64,000 bases of DNA. It comes from Neobacillus sp. FSL H8-0543. Lineage in GTDB: Bacteria > Bacillota > Bacilli > Bacillales > Cytobacillaceae. The position numbers and the translations under genes are program-made. Location of the stretch: positions 2,431,001 through 2,495,000 of the forward strand of contig NZ_CP151943.1 in NCBI RefSeq assembly GCF_038592905.1, in the 5' to 3' direction. The notes under the pieces are model-generated. The model had not been told where the DNA came from. It saw nothing but the letters and a program-made list of their open reading frames with translations, and made no database searches. Shown piece after piece: positions 9,199 to 17,022 of this stretch (its first letter is position 1; every line of letters begins with the position of its first letter).

Positions 9199-10455
9199 TT
9201 ACTTCACTGCATTTTGCCAAGCAGCATCAAGTTTTTCGATTAATTCTTGACCAGTCATATCTTTACTTATGAAGAATTCCTGTGCAACTGGTGTGAAATC
9301 ATTTGTAACTACGTTTGCTGGGTAATAGTTTTGAGCCCAAGGAATGGTATTACCGCTGTTTGATGCTTCAAATACAGCTTGTGATAGTGGATCAAGTTCA
9401 CCTGGATCAATATTTGTCATAGCAGGAACGAATCCAAATTCTTCAACAATGTACTTTTTACCAAGATCACTGTTTAACATCCATTTTAAGAAGTCGTTCG
9501 CATTCTTAACTTCTTCTTTATCTTTTGTTCCGTTGATTGCCCAGTTATTACCTACACCAACTGATAATTTGTCATTTCCGTTAAGTGGGAATGGAAGCAT
9601 ACCAATTTCAAAACCTAAATCATAATCTTTAAGCATTCCATATGCCCAGTTACCTTGGTGAATCATAGCTGTTTTTCCAGATGCAAAATCACCAATTTCT
9701 TTATCGTAATTTACATCAAGTGGGTTTGCTGCATTAGCTTTAATCGCTTCAAAGAATTTCCCGAATTCTTGGAATTCCTTTGTATCTGCCATTGTTACCT
9801 TGCCTTCACTCAATTGGTCAATGAAGTCAAAATGATCTTTTTGTAATGCGAAGGGGTAGTTGCTAATATGTCCAATTAAGAAATAAGCTTCTTGTGAAAG
9901 GCCAAATGGATTAATGCCATCTGCTTTTAATTTTTCTAATGTACTTTTAAAAGATTGATAATCCTTTAAGTCTTCTGGTTTAACTAAATCCTTGTTGTAT
10001 ACCAAACCAAAACCTTCAACGCCATATGGAACACCTACAATTTTATCATCGTATTTTAATTCCATATTTGGAGCAATATTTTTTACATATTCTTCATTAC
10101 TCATATCATAAACATAAGAATTTAATTTTTCTGCTTCTTTAACGTGTTGAAGGCTGAAAATAGATGGGCCTTGTTTACTGTTCAATTTAATTTGTAGCTG
10201 TTGGAGATAGTCATCTCCTGTAGTTCCCCATATTTCTACTTCAACGCCAGTTTCTTTTGTGTATTCTTTAGCAAGTTTTTCTAACTGTTCAGAAATCTCA
10301 ACTTTACTTTGGAAAATGGTGATTTTTTTGTCCGAAGACTCCTTTGATCCTTCTTTACTTGATCCTTTTTCGCTGCTGCCGCCTGAACATGCTGTCAAAA
10401 CAAGCATGAAAGCAATCATTAACATGCTGACTAATGCTCTTTTCTTGAATTTCAT
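9199..10455 (-). CDS. Sugar ABC transporter substrate-binding lipoprotein
   Basis: A 418-aa extracellular sugar-binding lipoprotein. The signal peptide MKFKKRALVSMLMIAFMLVL leads to the lipobox LTAC, followed by a Ser/Gly/Lys-rich linker and a family-1 solute-binding fold with the GKTAMIHQGNWAYGML block typical of CUT1 binding proteins. I start it at the ATG at 10455, with AGGAGG 9 nt upstream; the frame can be opened to 10536, but the extra 27 residues precede the signal peptide and overlap the GH65 stop region. It delivers sugar to the two downstream permeases; the ligand is probably the disaccharide cleaved by one of the GH65 enzymes. Confidence 0.92.
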   Translation of the reverse strand: MKFKKRALVSMLMIAFMLVLTACSGGSSEKGSSKEGSKESSDKKITIFQSKVEISEQLEKLAKEYTKETGVEVEIWGTTGDDYLQQLQIKLNSKQGPSIFSLQHVKEAEKLNSYVYDMSNEEYVKNIAPNMELKYDDKIVGVPYGVEGFGLVYNKDLVKPEDLKDYQSFKSTLEKLKADGINPFGLSQEAYFLIGHISNYPFALQKDHFDFIDQLSEGKVTMADTKEFQEFGKFFEAIKANAANPLDVNYDKEIGDFASGKTAMIHQGNWAYGMLKDYDLGFEIGMLPFPLNGNDKLSVGVGNNWAINGTKDKEEVKNANDFLKWMLNSDLGKKYIVEEFGFVPAMTNIDPGELDPLSQAVFEASNSGNTIPWAQNYYPANVVTNDFTPVAQEFFISKDMTGQELIEKLDAAWQNAVK

Positions 10456-10532
10456 TTTATTGACCCTCCTATTGTTTTTTATATAGTAATAAAATGAAAG
10501 ATTCATTTTATAACTACCAGATTTAGTGTTGG

Positions 10533-12899
10533 TCAATTTGCTTGACCAATAGGGATTTCTATAGAATTATCGCAATCATATAATTGCTCATTAACTCTGA
10601 ACTCTATTCTTTCCTTGTTTTCCGCTTTGACAGAAAGTACATTATCAGTAACTGATAGTGTAATAGGCTGTCCTTGCCAATTAAGAGTAAACTTCAACCT
10701 ATGCCAGTTCTTAGGGAGCCTTGGGTTAATGGTGAGTTTTCCATCAACAAGCCTTATTCCGGCAAACCCAAAAACAACTGATTTCCATATCCCGCCGATT
10801 GATGCCGCATGAACCCCATCATCAGACGTATTCATCATTGGTCCTAAATCAATTGCACTTAACTTTTGGAACAATGAATAGGCCAAGTCGTATTCACCAA
10901 TATCATTAGCCAAAATGGCATGTGTAGCTAAACTTAAGCTAGAATCATGCAAGGTTCTAGGTTCATAGTAGTGAAAGTTGGCTCGTTTCACTGCTTCCGA
11001 GAAGCGTTTATGTTCAAATGTTTGTTCTAACAAATAAAGTAAGATTAAAATGTCCGCCTGTTTTGAAACTTGTATTTCGTTTATTTGGTCCGCATTATAA
11101 TCTCGATAAATACTTCTAATCTTTGTCTGCTTTTTGTATTTTTCTAAATCAATTTCCTTCAGCTGAAGATACGTTTTGTCTTGCGGTATGACAAAATCTT
11201 CTTCCCGAGGATTTGGGAGATAAAGTTTATCAGCTCTTGACTGCCAGAGTTGATAAGATTCGTGAACGCCCAATTTATCATCTAGCTCTCCTAATAGCTT
11301 TGGATTTTCTCTTCTTAATTTTTCGTAGTATTTCATCGCCAACTTCATATTGAAGAAGGCCATATAATTGGTAAATGCATTATCATCCACATGTTCCTTA
11401 TATTCATCAGGACCGACAACTTTATTGATATGATATTGCCCCGTCTCCTCGTTCCACTCTATCCGGGTTGCCCAGAATCTGGCTGTATCTAGGATCATTT
11501 CATACCCGTATTGGTCCATGAATTCTTCGTCACCCGTTACGTTATAGTACTGATAAACGGCAAAAGCTATATCAGATGTAATATGCTGCTCAATAAATCC
11601 GGACCAAATTTTCTGTTGTTTTCCAGTAACAATATCAACGTCCCCCCAGATTGGCGTAACCTCGCCATCTGTCGGCCAAGCAGCTTCCCAAGGATACATA
11701 GCGCCTTCATAGCCATTGTCTTTTGCCTTTTGACGTGCGCCTGATAATCCATGATATCGGTAGGTTAAGAGTGATTTTGCTACTTCCGGATTAGAATAAA
11801 TAAAGAATGGTAGAATAAAAATTTCTGTATCCCAGAATGAGTGTCCTTTATAGCCCTCTCCACTTAACGCCTTTGCACCAATTCCCATCCGGTCGTCGTG
11901 TGCCGGTGTCATAATGGTTAAGTGGTATAGAGAAAAGCGTAATGAGAGCAAATCAAAGGGATTGTCACTCTCAATTTCGAAATTATAAGTCTTCCAAACT
12001 TTGTTCTCCCAAGAGTTTCTATGAGTTTGAAAAAGATTATCATAGCCTTGTTTAAAACTATTCTGCAAATCTAGCAACGAAATGTCTCGGAGGCGTTGAA
12101 GACTATAATTCTCCTTACACCATACTTTATCCCGGCTAGTATGAACCGTCGTTAATTTTTCCATTTTCAACGTATCGTTTGGCTGAAGTACCATTTGATA
12201 GGTCAGCCATACTTTGCGGCGACCCATGTTCATTTCGGGAGTTACTGCCGATTCATCATCGTTAATCGTAATCTTGTGTATTGTGTTCATAACGATGTCA
12301 ATGTTCGATTCATTGGTTGTTTGAATTAGTTGAATATATTTCTTTTCAAAAATCCTTCTCTCTCCTTCAAGGAAATGCTGTGAACCAGAGTTGGATAGTT
12401 GCGCATTAATACCCGAATCGAAGGAGATTTCAACAGGATGTGTCAAGCTTTCAATTTCCATTTTCATTCCTACTAAATGCAAATTATCTAATGAAATAAA
12501 TCGTTTAAAATGGAAACGCAATTCTTTTCCGCGAGGAGAGGTCCAGTTAAAAGATCTTGTTAATTCGGCAGTTTTTAAATTTAATTGTTTGATGTAACCC
12601 TTGGTTTTACCGAATTCTAAACTGAATCTTTCTCCATCTATCCGGATATCTATTCTGGTAAAGTCCGCCAAGTTTGGCAATTCTGTTACTTCATTTTTCT
12701 CAGCTTTATTAAAAGTCCCATTTACAAACAGATTTCTCGTTTCTTTTATGTATGGTTCTTCTGTAGCTGACCGTAATCCCATATACCCATTTCCCAAGTA
12801 CATGATTGCTTCGCTTTTACCTAGTAAATCTGAAGAAAAATCTACATCTGCTATTATCCAATTCTTGTATTCTCCATTTCCTAATGAAAAATCCATCAT
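10533..12899 (-). CDS. Glycoside hydrolase family 65 disaccharide phosphorylase
   Basis: 788 aa and first gene of the operon. The core includes YLGNGYMGLRSATEEPY, ALSGEGYKGHSFWDTE, the catalytic-acid block VVGPDEYKEHVDDNAFTNYM and HDSSLSLATHA. The block resembles those of kojibiose/nigerose-type phosphorylases more than maltose phosphorylases; this is memory-based. It is only distantly similar to the GH65 protein at 2483-4753, with a different N-terminus and different residues after GPDEY, so the operon probably cleaves two linkages or two chain lengths. GAGG lies 8 nt before the ATG at 12899. The promoter, cre-like site and two operator palindromes lie directly upstream. Confidence 0.88.
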   Translation of the reverse strand: MMDFSLGNGEYKNWIIADVDFSSDLLGKSEAIMYLGNGYMGLRSATEEPYIKETRNLFVNGTFNKAEKNEVTELPNLADFTRIDIRIDGERFSLEFGKTKGYIKQLNLKTAELTRSFNWTSPRGKELRFHFKRFISLDNLHLVGMKMEIESLTHPVEISFDSGINAQLSNSGSQHFLEGERRIFEKKYIQLIQTTNESNIDIVMNTIHKITINDDESAVTPEMNMGRRKVWLTYQMVLQPNDTLKMEKLTTVHTSRDKVWCKENYSLQRLRDISLLDLQNSFKQGYDNLFQTHRNSWENKVWKTYNFEIESDNPFDLLSLRFSLYHLTIMTPAHDDRMGIGAKALSGEGYKGHSFWDTEIFILPFFIYSNPEVAKSLLTYRYHGLSGARQKAKDNGYEGAMYPWEAAWPTDGEVTPIWGDVDIVTGKQQKIWSGFIEQHITSDIAFAVYQYYNVTGDEEFMDQYGYEMILDTARFWATRIEWNEETGQYHINKVVGPDEYKEHVDDNAFTNYMAFFNMKLAMKYYEKLRRENPKLLGELDDKLGVHESYQLWQSRADKLYLPNPREEDFVIPQDKTYLQLKEIDLEKYKKQTKIRSIYRDYNADQINEIQVSKQADILILLYLLEQTFEHKRFSEAVKRANFHYYEPRTLHDSSLSLATHAILANDIGEYDLAYSLFQKLSAIDLGPMMNTSDDGVHAASIGGIWKSVVFGFAGIRLVDGKLTINPRLPKNWHRLKFTLNWQGQPITLSVTDNVLSVKAENKERIEFRVNEQLYDCDNSIEIPIGQAN

Positions 12900-12917
12900 A
12901 TAATATTCCTCATTTCG

Positions 12918-12927
12918 AAAACGTTTT
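12918..12927. promoter_or_regulatory. Putative LacI-family operator, proximal copy
   Basis: Perfect palindrome AAAACGTTTT with CG centre, the core expected for LacI/GalR regulators, 19 bp before the first GH65 start codon. The flanks (G on the left, AGTTT on the right) match those of the second copy at 12982-12991; centres are 64 bp apart, close to six helical turns. Confidence 0.6.
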
Positions 12928-12981
12928 AGTTTGTTGCCAAAAAAATAATTGCTTCCCGAAGAATTATTTTTAAAATCCTCG

Positions 12982-12991
12982 AAAACGTTTT
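12982..12991. promoter_or_regulatory. Putative LacI-family operator, distal copy
   Basis: Second AAAACGTTTT palindrome, shared with flanks from CGA to TAGTTT. It lies about 20-30 bp downstream of the predicted transcription start, where a bound repressor would block elongation or form a loop with the proximal copy. Confidence 0.6.
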
Positions 12992-12998
12992 AGTTTTT

Positions 12999-13014
12999 TT
13001 AAAAGCGTTTACAT
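12999..13014 (-). promoter_or_regulatory. cre-like site (CcpA)
   Basis: On the - strand ATGTAAACGCTTTTAA matches the cre consensus WTGNNARCGNWWWCAW with one mismatch (T for C near the 3' end). It overlaps the predicted transcription start, fitting carbon catabolite repression. Confidence 0.6.
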
Positions 13015-13018
13015 TTTA

Positions 13019-13047
13019 AATTTAATACTCATAGAAGAAATTGTCAA
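13019..13047 (-). promoter_or_regulatory. Sigma-A-type promoter of the GH65/ABC operon
   Basis: On the - strand a perfect -35 TTGACA (13042-13047) and a -10 TAAATT (13019-13024, 4 of 6) are 17 bp apart. The predicted start is about 13012, giving a leader of about 110 nt that contains both operators. Confidence 0.6.
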
Positions 13048-13306
13048 CAAAGTTACCTTATAAAATCTGTGACAAAAGACTTTTTGTTTTTATTTTCCAA
13101 TAGAAAACGTTCTAAAGCTGTTATTACTCACTAATTGTTCACATTTACCATCTTCATGGTTAAGGTTAATAACTTCCTTTGGGATAGAGGGGTTATTCAC
13201 CACTTGTTTACCTATGGTACAGATTATCTTGCAAAAGTGATTTCATTTTCAAACTAAATCAATATATTTTATATTAGATTTACTAACGTAAATACTAATA
13301 TGATCT

Positions 13307-13403
13307 ATGAAGGACAAAACTCTCCTTCCAAATCGGCAAAATGTCCTTCATCCCAGTTATGAAGGACAAAGCTCTTCTTTCAAACCTGCAAAATGTCTTT
13401 CAT
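13307..13403. repeat. Two tandem 45-bp units with inverted termini
   Basis: Units at 13307-13351 and 13359-13403 are separated by 7 bp. Each starts ATGAAGGACA and ends in its inverse (TGTCCTTCAT exact in the first, TGTCTTTCAT in the second). The 25-bp middles are similar (CTCTTC/TTC..AAA..GCAAAA). Each can fold into a 10-bp hairpin. Confidence 0.8.
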
Positions 13404-13432
13404 ATAGTTCTTTGGATAAAGAAAATAAATTT

Positions 13433-13500
13433 AGTATAAAAAACCGCCTCTATTTATGGTAAGGTTCACCGCACCAATTATACCGGCGGTTTTTAGTACT
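13433..13500. repeat. Imperfect inverted repeat around the left rlmH-end copy
   Basis: Arms 13433-13448 and 13485-13500 match at 14 of 16 positions, each with a CCGCC/GGCGG end next to an A or T run. The 36 bp between them hold most of the duplicated rlmH end. It could be a recombinase recognition structure or a bidirectional terminator. Confidence 0.6.
13441..13467. mobile_element. Candidate outer attachment site (27-bp copy of rlmH 3' end)
   Basis: Identical over 27 bp to 18304-18330. On the - strand it encodes the last residues of RlmH (EPYHK, stop) plus 9 downstream bases, but no upstream rlmH sequence is present. Direct orientation with respect to rlmH marks the far end of an integrated segment. 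Confidence 0.75.
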
Positions 13501-13613
13501 GGAAAATAGTTAGTAACATTATTGGTTTAGAAAAAGCTAAAATTGCAGGTTATGGCTTAATTTAAAGAAATTTTTTAGTTCAAGAGGACCGTGAAACGCC
13601 ATCTAAGTCCTAA

Positions 13614-14525
13614 TTACTTAACCAGTCTATTTGTAATGTTTTCCATTTGATTTTGGATAATATTTAGAAATGTCTTCACAGATTTTGATGAATTATTCTT
13701 TGATACTACGTAGCCCAGAGGAATCTTTACTGGGCTATGATTTATCATGAAAGGTTTAGAGATGATCAATTTGTTCCACATAACTTGTCCATTTTTTAAA
13801 GCAGGATCTAGAATAAAGTTAATTGCTCTTCCTTCGGCAACTGTCTTTTCGATGATATCTGTGTTATTAGTAGCAAAAAGGATCTTATTAGGTGCATATT
13901 TATCGGAAAGCTCTTGAAAAAATTGTACTACATACTTGCTGTTATAAATAACTATGGGGTAATCTGACAAATCATATGGAGTAATGTATTCAAGGGAGGC
14001 TAATGGTGAATGTTCATTTACAAGGACATATACTTTTGAATCGAAAAGAACTTTAAATAACAAATCAACATGCTCTTTATGCATACTTTCATAAATATGA
14101 ATTAAACCTGCATGGATTTTACCTTGTTTGATTCCTTCGATAATCTCCTCTGTGGAATCTTCTTCTATATCTACTTTAATATGACGTCGGCTTTCGTGAA
14201 AAGACTGAAAGGCATCAAGTAATAGTGTATTGCATAGCCCAAATATAGCTGATATTTTTAATTCCTTTTGTTTCTTTCGGGCCTTTTCCTCAAATTCCTG
14301 AAGCTTTAAAACGATTTCTTTGGCATGTTGAATCATTTCTTTTCCCTCAACCGTTGGTTCTGTACCTAATCGTGTACGCTTGAAAAAATAGATTCCAAGC
14401 TCATCTTCAAGTGAAGCAATTGCCCTGCTTATTCCAGATTGAGTAACATGGAGATTTTGCGCTGCTGTGGTAATCGATCTTGTTTTTTCAACTTCAACGA
14501 TATATTTTAATTGCTCGATATTCAC
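13614..14525 (-). CDS. LysR-family transcriptional regulator
   Basis: A 304-aa regulator. The N-terminal winged helix-turn-helix reads NIEQLKYIVEVEKTRSITTAAQ, trimmed, followed by LHVTQSGISRAIASLEDELG and a two-lobed effector domain. The GTG at 14525 has GGAGG 6 nt upstream; the extra ten residues of the longer frame would lie over that site. It is transcribed divergently from the monooxygenase gene, the typical arrangement for a LysR activator of the neighbouring operon. Effector unknown. Confidence 0.88.
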   Translation of the reverse strand: MNIEQLKYIVEVEKTRSITTAAQNLHVTQSGISRAIASLEDELGIYFFKRTRLGTEPTVEGKEMIQHAKEIVLKLQEFEEKARKKQKELKISAIFGLCNTLLLDAFQSFHESRRHIKVDIEEDSTEEIIEGIKQGKIHAGLIHIYESMHKEHVDLLFKVLFDSKVYVLVNEHSPLASLEYITPYDLSDYPIVIYNSKYVVQFFQELSDKYAPNKILFATNNTDIIEKTVAEGRAINFILDPALKNGQVMWNKLIISKPFMINHSPVKIPLGYVVSKNNSSKSVKTFLNIIQNQMENITNRLVK

Positions 14526-14551
14526 CTTATACCTCCATCCATGACCAAAAC

Positions 14552-14625
14552 TCATGAAACCATGATTTATATTAATTTTACATGAGCCATTACTTTTTGT
14601 AAAATTATTTTTAGATTAGTCTAAA
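14552..14625. promoter_or_regulatory. Divergent control region with two palindromes
   Basis: Between the LysR and monooxygenase genes lie TCATG-AAAC-CATGA (14552-14565) and TTTAGA-TTAG-TCTAAA (14610-14625). Both are perfect interrupted palindromes. The second fits the T-N11-A pattern of LysR operators and overlaps a possible -10 region for the + strand operon. Confidence 0.45.
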
Positions 14626-14696
14626 GATTCTGGATAAAACACGTATCTGGAGGATGTAGGCCACCCTATATTAATAATAATGAAGGAGGAGAAGCA

Positions 14697-15944
14697 ATGA
14701 AATTCGGATTATTCTATGAGCATCAATTACCTAAACCATGGAAAGAGGGGGACGAGCATCAGCTTTTAAAAGATGCTCTAGATCAAATTGAACTGGCCGA
14801 TCAACTGGGTTATGACTACGTATGGGAGGTTGAGCATCACTTTCTTGAAGAGTACAGCCATTCTTCCGCACCAGAAGTGTTTCTCGCAGCAGCTTCACAG
14901 CGCACGAAAAACATTCGTATTGGACACGGAATTGTCCAGCTTCCAATGGAATTCAACCATCCAGCTCGTGTAGCAGAGCGGATTGCAACATTGGATTTAA
15001 TATCTGATGGCAGGGTTGAATTTGGAACAGGAGAAGGTTCAGCAGAAATTGAATTGGGAGGCTTTAATGTCGACCGTGCTGTCAAGCGCAGGGAATGGAG
15101 CGAAGCTCTCGATGCGATTACAAAAATGTTTGTTGAAACACCGTTTGCTGGTTATAATGGTGAATTTCTAAAAATGCCAGCACGTAACGTCCTTCCAAAG
15201 CCCATGCAAAAACCTCACCCGCCTTTATGGATGGCGTGCAGCCAGCATGAAACCATCACTTTGGCCGCATCAAAAGGAATTGGAGCGCTTTCCTTTGCCT
15301 TTATTGAGCCAGAGCAGGCTAAGGAATGGGTAGATGAATATTATAAGATTATTGCATCAGAACAATGTAATCCTGCCGGTTTTTCCGTCAATCCGAATGT
15401 CGCAATCGTTCTGCCGTTTAGTGTCCATGAAGATGAAAAAACAGCTGTTGAGCGGGGTGTCGAAGGGGCTAACTTTTTTGATTATTCATTAGGTCATTAT
15501 TATGCCTTTGGTAAACATCGTCCTGGTTATTCGGATATTTGGGATGAATTTAACAAAAACCAACTACAGGCCACTTCTAGTGCTTCTGAGGAAACAGGTC
15601 ATGAGACCATTTCTAGAAGAGGAGCAATCGGAACACCTGAGCAAGTGCGCGATATCCTCCGCCGATATGAGGAGGCCGGGGTTGACCAGGTGATTTTCAT
15701 CAGTCAGGCAGGGAAAAACCAACATGAACATATTTGTGAGGCACTGAATTTATTTGCCAAGGAAGTAATGCCGGAATTTAAAGATCGTGATGAGCAGTAT
15801 CAAGCACGTAAACAGCAAAAACTGGCCCTGGCAATGGAGCAAGCAATGGAACGCAAGAAACCAGCTCGTCACTCGGATGAGGATTATACAGTGGTCTCAC
15901 CTCCACGCCTGCCAATTACGGAATCAGTTCATGCCAAAAATTAG
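14697..15944 (+). CDS. LLM-class (luciferase-like) flavin-dependent monooxygenase
   Basis: A 415-aa TIM-barrel flavin monooxygenase that would use reduced FMN and O2. It starts MKFGLFYEHQLPKPW; further family blocks are YDYVWEVEHHFLEEYSHSSAP, the strand ending IRIGHGIVQLP, HPARVAERIATLDLISDGR, and the phosphate-binding region near IGTPEQVRDILRRYEEAG. A charged Gln/Lys-rich tail of about 45 residues follows the barrel. GGAGG precedes the ATG. Downstream genes encode an esterase and two flavin reductases, which fits a two-component oxygenase supplied with FMNH2. The substrate is not identifiable. Confidence 0.88.
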   Translation: MKFGLFYEHQLPKPWKEGDEHQLLKDALDQIELADQLGYDYVWEVEHHFLEEYSHSSAPEVFLAAASQRTKNIRIGHGIVQLPMEFNHPARVAERIATLDLISDGRVEFGTGEGSAEIELGGFNVDRAVKRREWSEALDAITKMFVETPFAGYNGEFLKMPARNVLPKPMQKPHPPLWMACSQHETITLAASKGIGALSFAFIEPEQAKEWVDEYYKIIASEQCNPAGFSVNPNVAIVLPFSVHEDEKTAVERGVEGANFFDYSLGHYYAFGKHRPGYSDIWDEFNKNQLQATSSASEETGHETISRRGAIGTPEQVRDILRRYEEAGVDQVIFISQAGKNQHEHICEALNLFAKEVMPEFKDRDEQYQARKQQKLALAMEQAMERKKPARHSDEDYTVVSPPRLPITESVHAKN

Positions 15945-16016
15945 AGAAGAATAAATTTCCAATATATTTTGCAAACGCTAATAAAAAGGAATGGATTCTA
16001 GGGAGGGGTATACCAG

Positions 16017-16934
16017 ATGGCAAGTAAAGAGAGTTTGGCTGTTAGACAGGGGTTACTAGAATGGGGAGCGCAGCAGGCACAAAAACAGCCTTCCATTGAG
16101 GAAATGAGAAAAAGCCTAGAAGACTTGATGAGTAGTACACCACTTGCGTCGGATGTTTCTATAAATAGAATTCAAATAGGAGAAACTCCAGCTGAATGGG
16201 TCACAACACCAACCGCTACCCAGAACCGCGTATTTCTTTTCCTTCATGGAGGCGGTTACTTTTTAGGCAGTTGTAAAGCCTACCGGGATTTGGCGTCACG
16301 TCTTTCCGAAGCAACAAATAGTCGGGTGCTCACAGTTGAGTATCGATTGGCCCCTGAGCATCAATACCCTGCCGCCATCGAGGATGCGGTTTCTGCGTAT
16401 CGCTGGCTTGTTTCTGATCAGGGGATTGATCCGTCCCAAATCATTATTGGAGGAGATTCCGCTGGTGGCGGGTTAACCTTGGCCACGTTATTATCTTTGA
16501 GAGATGCCGGTGACACACTTCCAGCCGCTGCTGTACTTCTTTCACCTTGGACTGATATGGAAGGAACGGGGAAATCAATGGAAACTAGGAAAGATGTAGA
16601 TCCATGGCTAAACCCTGACCAGAGCAGAGCAACACCCCCTATGTATATAGGGAATTTGGATCGGCGCCATCCATTGGTTTCTCCTATCTATGCAGATTTA
16701 CAGGGGCTGCCTCCAATGCTTGTTCATGTCGGTAATGATGAAATTTTACTGGACGATTCTGTTCGACTCGTAGAGAGAGCTGAAGTTGCAGGTGTGGATG
16801 TCACCTTCAAAATATTTGAAGACATGTGGCATGTGTTCCACGCATTTGCTGCAAGTGTCCCAGAAGCGCAAGAAGCGATCAATGAAATTGGAAACTATGT
16901 AACTAAAAAGCTCGAAGCTATTGAAATTACTTAA
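16017..16934 (+). CDS. Alpha/beta hydrolase, hormone-sensitive-lipase (family IV) esterase
   Basis: A 305-aa esterase with the oxyanion-hole motif LFLHGGGYFLGS (residues 73-84), nucleophile elbow GGDSAGGGL (Ser near 146), an Asp in VGNDEILLDD and the His in MWHVFH. GGGAGGGG lies before the ATG at 16017. Position right after a flavin monooxygenase suggests it hydrolyses the ester or lactone that oxygenase might make; this is inference. A UUCG-capped terminator follows the stop. Confidence 0.9.
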   Translation: MASKESLAVRQGLLEWGAQQAQKQPSIEEMRKSLEDLMSSTPLASDVSINRIQIGETPAEWVTTPTATQNRVFLFLHGGGYFLGSCKAYRDLASRLSEATNSRVLTVEYRLAPEHQYPAAIEDAVSAYRWLVSDQGIDPSQIIIGGDSAGGGLTLATLLSLRDAGDTLPAAAVLLSPWTDMEGTGKSMETRKDVDPWLNPDQSRATPPMYIGNLDRRHPLVSPIYADLQGLPPMLVHVGNDEILLDDSVRLVERAEVAGVDVTFKIFEDMWHVFHAFAASVPEAQEAINEIGNYVTKKLEAIEIT

Positions 16935-16977
16935 AAATTGCTTCCGACGAATTGAGGTTTCAAAAAACTATTCTAAG

Positions 16978-17002
16978 AAAGGCTGCTTCGGTAGCCTTTT
17001 TT
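16978..17002 (+). terminator. Terminator with UUCG tetraloop after the esterase gene
   Basis: A 6-bp stem (16981-16986 with 16991-16996) capped by TTCG is followed by six T. It lies 20 bp before the flavin reductase start, so that gene is made by readthrough or from its own promoter. Confidence 0.8.
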
Positions 17003-17022
17003 GTAGAAAAGGGGGAATCTTT

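Larger units (their letters stand above)
13048..13613. other. Gene-free region between sugar operon and island LysR gene
   Basis: No convincing gene in either strand. Besides AT-rich sequence it holds the two hairpin repeats at 13307-13403 and the rlmH-end repeat at 13441-13467 listed separately. From 13501 to 13613 I see nothing specific. Confidence 0.6.

Noticed and set aside
9344..9846. + strand open frames opposite the binding-protein gene
   Set aside because: Antisense shadows of a well-supported lipoprotein gene; no ribosome sites or recognisable domains.
13438..13494. Left rlmH-end copy as nothing more than a terminator
   Set aside because: A5-6/CCGCC and GGCGG/T5 could terminate transcription, but that does not explain 27 identical bases with the rlmH end, most of them in the loop.
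16921..17022. N-terminal extension of the flavin reductase
   Set aside because: The stretch contains the esterase terminator hairpin and T run; family homology starts after the GTG at 17023, which has its own ribosome site.
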